64,000 nucleotides of DNA from Sphaerolaimus hirsutus (lineage: Eukaryota > Nematoda > Chromadorea > Monhysterida > Sphaerolaimidae): positions 14,325,504-14,389,503 of the forward strand of contig OZ038460.1 in NCBI GenBank assembly GCA_964036195.1, given 5' to 3'. The notes under the pieces were generated by a model, which saw only the letters and a program-made list of their open reading frames with translations, made no database searches and was not told the origin of the DNA. This document shows, one piece after another, positions 58,530 to 64,000 of this stretch. The translations under genes and the position numbers were made by a program. Position 1 is the stretch's first letter; the number at the start of each line of letters is the position of its first letter.

Positions 58530-60869
58530 ACCGTATTACCTCCAATATAATATATTGATTTCGTCAGCTTTTTTCAGTGTTTTTTAGAGGTATACCTTAT
58601 ATTGTTTTCGCCAGATTTTGCAAACATATTTCCAGCAGTGAACAACGACGAAATTTATTTTATCACACTGGAATGTAACAATATAGTGAACCAGTGTGAG
58701 CAAAAGTGGGTGTCCAAAAATTGTAAAATTTCAAAAATTTTAAGCGTAAATGTATATATAGTTCACTTAATGAATTTATGTAGAGGGTTGTTTACACTTC
58801 CGAGCTTACAACAATTTAAACATTTCAGTTCTACTTCGACGATGGTTTTGGGCGATTCGGTGGGCGAACGTGGCGTTGACGTTTTCGGCTACGTCGCTGC
58901 GCTACGTTGGCAACGTGGCAACGTGCATTTCCGTTTTTCCGGTGCCCCATTGTGTTATGTGTGTTTTTTCTGGCCAAGGAAAGGATTGGAGGTATTGAGG
59001 ATCTGACACAAAGTTGACGCTGTGATGTAAATAGTTGTTTTTATTTGTTCAGATTTTTTTAATTAGGTAGTTTTTTTTAAGAAAGTGAGACAAGTGAATT
59101 GGCAACAATTTTAATTGTGACAGTTTAATTTAAAAGTAATTTTTTACTAGCGGTTTGGATTGCATAACAAAGTTTCAGTTATTTTCTCTAAGTAAAAAGA
59201 GTGACGCTGCAGTTACGTGTCGTAGTGCGTGAATGGTCAGTGATAACTGAGGGCACATAGGTTGGATTTTGACTAACTTTCGTTGCATTTTTTTTACGTG
59301 AGGGTCGCGGCTATTGATCTAGTATGTACTGTGCATTCCTGCATTTCCGGATTGGGAAACAAAAGTTAATTTACACACGATTTTACAAAGGTACACTGAT
59401 TATAGAGGTGCGATGATGATTGGTGTTGAAAATGAGAGGTAATTAAAAGAATCGAGTCTAACTCGACAGGCATGATCGCATGTCTAAATGCCTACTCCCT
59501 TGGCTTGTTGTGAGAACAGCCCAGTCCGCCGATCTCATCGAAACAAGCACCCATACAGTGACAAGTGTACCTATTTTTGAGTGAGTTGAGCAGTTCGGTA
59601 TTTTCGGGGTGTGGTTTTTGCACAGTGCGTATGGGATCAAAAAGCCGTGGCTGACTAATTAATATTCTGGTAGCAGAATGAGTGGTGTAGCAGCGAGAGT
59701 GGTCATTTTCGTGATAAGTGCCTTCGGTAGTTAATGGCTGTTGCGTTTCGGCATGTGGCAGTGGATTCACTTGAGTTTGTTTTTTTTTTTGTTGTTTTAA
59801 ACTTCAAAAAGTCATGCAATCTAAACATGCATTTAAGCTACAAAGATTGAAATTTATAAACTTTCAAGTTGCCAATCATTTGCGTTCGTATTTCTGTTAA
59901 GCGTTATACCGACTTCATATTCATTTTAACTTTAGGTTTGGTAGGGAATAGGTAAAACTCGAGTATGCTAATTTTTATTTGATTTTACGTTTGCAACTTC
60001 GCTATTTTTTTATCTACCTAATCCTAGATTGATTTTTTTTTGTATTTCCCTTTCCCCTAGAAAACTGATAACTTGACATTTGGATATTTAGGAATTTATG
60101 CAAATTTCATGGTTGATCTTTATTATACAAAGAGATGAAATAATAAGCCGCTTATTTTTCCTGTTTTTTCCCCGAATATTTTGATAAGTGTAAAGGTGAT
60201 CTGATTTGAGTGCGTATTTATTTAATCACTCTGATAGAATTTCCGCTAAGAGTCTTTAAAACGGTACCGTAATTCATTTTTTCCTTGACAGTCAGTGTGA
60301 AAATTAATTTCGTTCGCCTTACCGGTATCCTAGTCTTATCATGGATTATCCCGCTTACGACATTTTTTCGTTGTGCATTAATAATACGTGTGCTTCTTAC
60401 GCTTTGGATATCAACGTCATTTTCGTTTATTATACGCTCTTTTTGCTGATGGGATTACTGTTCGCGTGTTTATTTGTTTCGCTAATTGCTGTGTGTTTCC
60501 CCGTTCGTGGAGGTGGTTTTGGGATTTCGGTAGAGTTCGCTGAGTAAAATTTGAATCGCCCGCCATTTTTTTTTCGCGCTAAAACAGGTTTTTACAGTAT
60601 CTCGTGTGTTTTTCCTGTTCTTTTCATTCTTGTCGCATTCGTTCATTTTCTTATTTTTCTATTTTTATCCTCGCTCTTGTTCCCAACCCGATTTTTGGCG
60701 CGTGAATTCTTTGTGTTTTTGTGTAGTTGATCGACGTATCCTGTAAACTGACGCCGTGAATAATTTTAGGTATGCCCGTTTTAAAATTCCGTGTGTCTGT
60801 AAAGTCGTTTGTAAGCATGCTTCTCGTGGTATGTGGAAGTGTTGTCTGGACTTGGCTTATGTTGTTGCG
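58530..60869. other. Region before the LTR promoter, partly U3
   Basis: A MITE left end (TACCGTATTACCTCCAATAT) lies at 58530 without a visible partner. The sequence from somewhere after about 59000 to 60869 should include the U3 part of the 5' LTR, but I could not fix its start without the 3' LTR. Short open frames here show no motif. Confidence 0.4.
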
Positions 60870-60910
60870 TATAAAAGCGTACCGTAATTTAGAGTAGGGG
60901 TCGATTCAGT
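60870..60910 (+). promoter_or_regulatory. LTR core promoter: TATA box and initiator
   Basis: TATAAAAG at 60870-60877 is followed by an initiator-like ATTCAGTCG (TCAGT at 60906-60910), with the presumed +1 A about 38 bases after the first T of the TATA box, slightly long for a standard spacing. It lies upstream of a polyadenylation signal, a primer binding site and gag in the correct order, so it is read as the U3/R border of a 5' LTR. Confidence 0.55.
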
Positions 60911-61040
60911 CGAAATTGCTTCGGTTTCATTTTCTTGAAGTTTTTTCGAAGGTTTTGTGCCGCTGGTTAGAAACTCGCTCTCAGTGTGTTCCCTGTGTTC
61001 TATCTAAATGTGTGAATTCTGAGTCTAAAAAATCGCCTAA

Positions 61041-61046
61041 AATAAA
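61041..61046 (+). terminator. LTR polyadenylation signal AATAAA
   Basis: AATAAA about 130 bases downstream of the presumed LTR start site, as expected in the R region. Used in the 3' LTR copy, which lies outside the window. Confidence 0.5.
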
Positions 61047-61339
61047 ATCTCTTCTAAAAACTTCGGACCCCTTGGTGTAAATTAGACATTCAACTAATTG
61101 CTGGTGCGTTGATAAAAACGCCATTCGCTAAAAAGCTAACTTAATTGACGTAGCGTACACCTGTGATATTCACTTCGGTGAATTCACCATTGTGCGTTGC
61201 GAATTCAATCGGTAGTCGCTTTTCCGTTGCCTTACTTTGTCGCTCATCCAACGAGTAGGTGTGAGATCGGTAAAACTTGGCAGTTTGCCATAGTGGAATT
61301 TGGTTGAGTAAAAAGCAGCCGGTGAAAATTCATGACAAC

Positions 61340-61358
61340 TGGTAGCAGCGAGTGGTTT
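61340..61358 (+). other. Primer binding site for initiator Met tRNA
   Basis: TGGTAGCAGCGAGTGGTTT begins with the TGG complement of the tRNA CCA end. It closely matches the complement of animal initiator-Met tRNA 3' ends (TGGTAGCAGAG... pattern followed by GGTTT). It lies just after a plausible LTR end (GACA|AC). This fixes the 5' LTR end at about 61337-61339. Confidence 0.7.
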
Positions 61359-61862
61359 GTTTAAGATTCCCAGTGAGTTCAGGCGACTGATCACCGTTTG
61401 ACAATCGCTGGTGAGAACAAACGAACCACCGCCCGGCTGGAGGAACGGAAGGCTACCCGATCGACGCAACCGATAAGCACGGATATTTTTGTTTTGGGAC
61501 GCGAAACTGACGAAATTATTAGTGGGCAAAAAAGGGAAAAGCGGAAAAGTAAGAAAAAATCGAAATCAGTTCAGTTCAGTACGGACGCGCACTGTTCTGA
61601 ACCGGGAACCGCTGAGTTGAGTGACGAACCTAACGACTTTGACGTCAACTGCTGGGTGGACGCGGAAGGACCGGTCCCTGAAAGAGGTGCGGAGGAGTCA
61701 TTCCCGACCTGTGAGCAAGGCAAGCCAAGTGCGGGTGCGGAGGTGCCATTCCCGACCGTAGGGCAAAGTAAGTTAGGGCACCGAAGCGCGAGTGCCGGGT
61801 ACCGAAGCGCGAGTACCCAGTCGTCGAGTGAGTGTGTGTTTTTCCGGTATTCTACCTTGAGT

Positions 61863-64000
61863 ATGGCGCATGCGAGCGGCAGTGGTGTGAACACGGGTCC
61901 CGATGTGGTGCAATTGTTGATTCAAGCGAAAAATTTGACTTTGAACCAAATTAATTCGTCGATAGTGGGGAATTCGGTTCAGGGGTCAGAATGGAACCTT
62001 AGTCAGGTTGTGACTCAAACGGTGAGTATTGCCGCTTATTTGTATAATCAGCGACCCATGAGTTCTTTGGAAAATGGGAACATGAGTGATAATGACGAAA
62101 AATTAGTGTCATTAGTAAAGTTAGGTGTTGACTGCTATAATTTGCGAAATGATGTGAGTCAAATTGCGGACGCGATTAATGCATTTGCTGAGTATATTCA
62201 TTTAGAAAAGCCTGATATGCAAGCGATTAATTCTGTAATTAGCGCTGTTTCTAATTCGGGAGGGTGCTCTACCGCTACCACACCACCTATACCTGCTGTG
62301 AGTATGATTGCTACTAGTAGGGAGGGTTATGCTGCTGCCATGACCGCGCTTACTGGACAGGTGATACCTTTTAAGGGGCGCGCTGATGATAAATTTGCTG
62401 ATTGGCGTAAAAATTGGGACGCAGTTTGTGAGGCGTTGCAAATTCCGACGGATGAGCGAAAATCGCTGCTTCCGGTTTATTTGCGTGACAGCGCGCGTTC
62501 GATTTACATGTCGCATAAGAGTGAATTGATTAATTTAGATTATGAGGAGTTTATGGACACTTTGGAACGTTATTATACTAACCCCATTTCGGAGCATCAT
62601 GCGCAAAGGGAAGTGATTAGTAGTGAGCAGGGCGAAGATGAAGATGTGTTAAATTGGTCAGTGCGGCTGGAGAAGATTATAAAACGCGCTTTTCCGAAAC
62701 TTTCAAAAATTGAACGCGAAAAGATGGCAGTGGCGAAATTTGTCAGTGGATTGTATCCTGACATCCGTAGGAATGTATCTATTACTGCTGGGGCTAAGTT
62801 TCAAGACGTAGTCAATAATGCGCGCACGCAAGAAAGTTTTCTGGAAATTGATAAGGACAAAGTGGGTGGTAAGAAAAAGTCAAAATCCAACGCTGAATTA
62901 GTTTCAGAAGCCACCAATTCGGTAATCGAGCGAATTTTTGCTTTAGGGGGTGCGGGAGCTTTTGGAAATTCCCCGCCCGTTCTGGCGGCGGCGGAAAATC
63001 CAAAGTTTGAGGAACAGCGAGTGAAATTGGAAGAACTTTCTAGGCAGTTAGAGGATAAGGATAAGCGTTTAGTCGACTTGGAAAAGCAATTGATAGGTAA
63101 CAATGCTGCGAAACCAGTTTCCAAATTTAGGCCGCGTAAATTTGATGAGGGTTGTTATGAATGTGGGGCAGATGATCACTTTCGTTCTGATTGTCCTAAA
63201 TTGACAGAAGAGGAAAGAGCGCGCTTTAGAAATTTTTGGCGCGGGCCGCTGCAGCGACCGATGAATAACTTCAGAGGTCCAGCGAATATGATGCGCTCTG
63301 CACAGCAACCTGTATATTCCATGCAAGCGCCGCCTTACCTGTATTATCCCTCTCCCGCGCAAGTGTCAACTACTAGTTGGTCTCCAGTGCAACAAGTTCA
63401 ATCATCGCAAATGGCCATTGCGGCCCCTCCGTCAACTGAATTGACTGCGTTAAATCCGACGCGCGTGTCTGCGGACTTAGTGAATCATGCACGCAGCGTG
63501 CAAGAAAGTAAGGAATATGTGCGCATGATTAGGGTTGTACCGGGTCTTGAAAGTTCAGATGAGGAAGCAGAGGATCCATGCAATCCGCCTGAAATAACGC
63601 CGCAAGAACATCAATTCATGCTCGAAAGAGAGGCTTGGATTATGCCTTGGGTTTATGCGCGTTCGTTAGATAGCATGATTTTTCGAACAAAGTGGTGGGC
63701 TCAATTGCAACACATGGGTTTGCAGGGGTTGAATATAAGCGGGTTTTGTGAGCATGCTGATGAGCATCCGCATGATGACCCTGAGGACACGTTGACGTAC
63801 GTTAAGTTAGAAGCGCTGCTAGAATTGACCATGCATACATTTATGTGTGAACTGCCGGACATTAGTTTGTCGCGAACGTCATCTGACTCTGAATTGTATG
63901 TGTTGTCCGATTATTGTGAAGCGAGCGTGCCGACTTTGTACCGAACGTGGTCGGAACCGAGTATGTTGCCCAGTGTGTTGAACCGTGTGTTTTTCCTGTG
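61863..64000 (+). CDS. gag: LTR retrotransposon Gag (Ty3/Gypsy-like), open at window end
   Basis: Frame open from 61377 to the last base with no stop; the first ATG is at 61863. Gag is the structural protein forming the particle that packages element RNA. A capsid-like Retrotrans_gag region spans residues about 165-300 (VIPFKGRADDKFADWRKNW, then FMDTLERYY, then AVAKFVSGLYPDIRRNV). A coiled-coil-like stretch follows (KLEELSRQLEDKDKRLVDLE). There is one CCHC knuckle, C-x2-C-x4-H-x4-C, at residues 431-444 (CYECGADDHFRSDC), with a basic run before it. The last 270 residues are Pro/Gln-rich then acidic and unrecognised. Upstream in-frame codons without ATG (61377-61862) are Lys/Ser-rich. Protease and pol must lie beyond the window. 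The intact frame suggests a young element. Confidence 0.85.
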   Translation, partial: MAHASGSGVNTGPDVVQLLIQAKNLTLNQINSSIVGNSVQGSEWNLSQVVTQTVSIAAYLYNQRPMSSLENGNMSDNDEKLVSLVKLGVDCYNLRNDVSQIADAINAFAEYIHLEKPDMQAINSVISAVSNSGGCSTATTPPIPAVSMIATSREGYAAAMTALTGQVIPFKGRADDKFADWRKNWDAVCEALQIPTDERKSLLPVYLRDSARSIYMSHKSELINLDYEEFMDTLERYYTNPISEHHAQREVISSEQGEDEDVLNWSVRLEKIIKRAFPKLSKIEREKMAVAKFVSGLYPDIRRNVSITAGAKFQDVVNNARTQESFLEIDKDKVGGKKKSKSNAELVSEATNSVIERIFALGGAGAFGNSPPVLAAAENPKFEEQRVKLEELSRQLEDKDKRLVDLEKQLIGNNAAKPVSKFRPRKFDEGCYECGADDHFRSDCPKLTEEERARFRNFWRGPLQRPMNNFRGPANMMRSAQQPVYSMQAPPYLYYPSPAQVSTTSWSPVQQVQSSQMAIAAPPSTELTALNPTRVSADLVNHARSVQESKEYVRMIRVVPGLESSDEEAEDPCNPPEITPQEHQFMLEREAWIMPWVYARSLDSMIFRTKWWAQLQHMGLQGLNISGFCEHADEHPHDDPEDTLTYVKLEALLELTMHTFMCELPDISLSRTSSDSELYVLSDYCEASVPTLYRTWSEPSMLPSVLNRVFFL

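Noticed and set aside
58602-59006. 134-codon frame before the LTR element
   Set aside because: Begins inside a MITE fragment and shows no motif. Composition changes midway, suggesting a chance frame.
61170-63362. Minus-strand open frames across the LTR element
   Set aside because: They are antisense shadows of gag, whose plus-strand frame is open to the window end with capsid and zinc-knuckle motifs.

Overview
The window is a gene-poor, transposon-rich stretch of an animal nuclear genome. It holds two duplicated two-pore potassium (K2P) channel genes, one FAM20B-type secretory kinase gene and one FRMD3/5-type FERM protein gene. All are split into many short exons and separated by MITEs, hAT-like elements, a LINE fragment, a BEL/Pao fragment and an LTR retrotransposon. 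The K2P copies resemble invertebrate TWK-type channels, so I infer an invertebrate, probably a protostome. I cannot name the species. I built the gene models by joining exons by hand at consensus splice sites and checking phase. Summed exon lengths are exact multiples of three for K2P copy A (518 codons), FAM20B (556) and FRMD (717), which supports the models.

Layout: 1-3.5 kb is intergenic with small TIR elements. At 3.56-11.13 kb lies duplication unit A: K2P copy A on the plus strand and, tail to tail, an isolated copy of the last FAM20B exon on the minus strand. At 11.13-23.6 kb lies unit B, the same block enlarged by a LINE, MITEs and a 2.2-kb TIR element. Unit B holds K2P copy B and the last exon of the complete FAM20B gene, whose other exons lie at 23.8-28.5 kb. 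FRMD occupies 31.8-47.4 kb on the minus strand. From 48 to 58.5 kb there are repeats: a degenerate 1.2-kb satellite, a 230-bp-arm hairpin, and a TIR element carrying a BEL/Pao reverse-transcriptase fragment. From about 59 kb to the window end there is a plus-strand LTR retrotransposon: core promoter, polyadenylation signal, initiator-tRNA primer binding site and an open gag.

The main discovery is a family of short TIR elements (seven copies here) with asymmetric ends, GTGCCA at one end and TGCCCCCAG at the other. Comparing the two K2P copies gives filled and empty sites. Two copies sit exactly as GT-AG introns inside exons of K2P-A that are uninterrupted in K2P-B. A third interrupts K2P-B at a site that is uninterrupted in K2P-A. 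Flanking CAG/CTG triplets look like a 3-bp target duplication that can supply the acceptor. These behave as introner-like elements, creating introns by DNA transposition. A second element family forms a K2P intron in both copies, and that intron appears to have non-canonical ends (GG-AG). The duplication also gives FAM20B two nearly identical candidate last exons, both carrying the metal-binding Asp.
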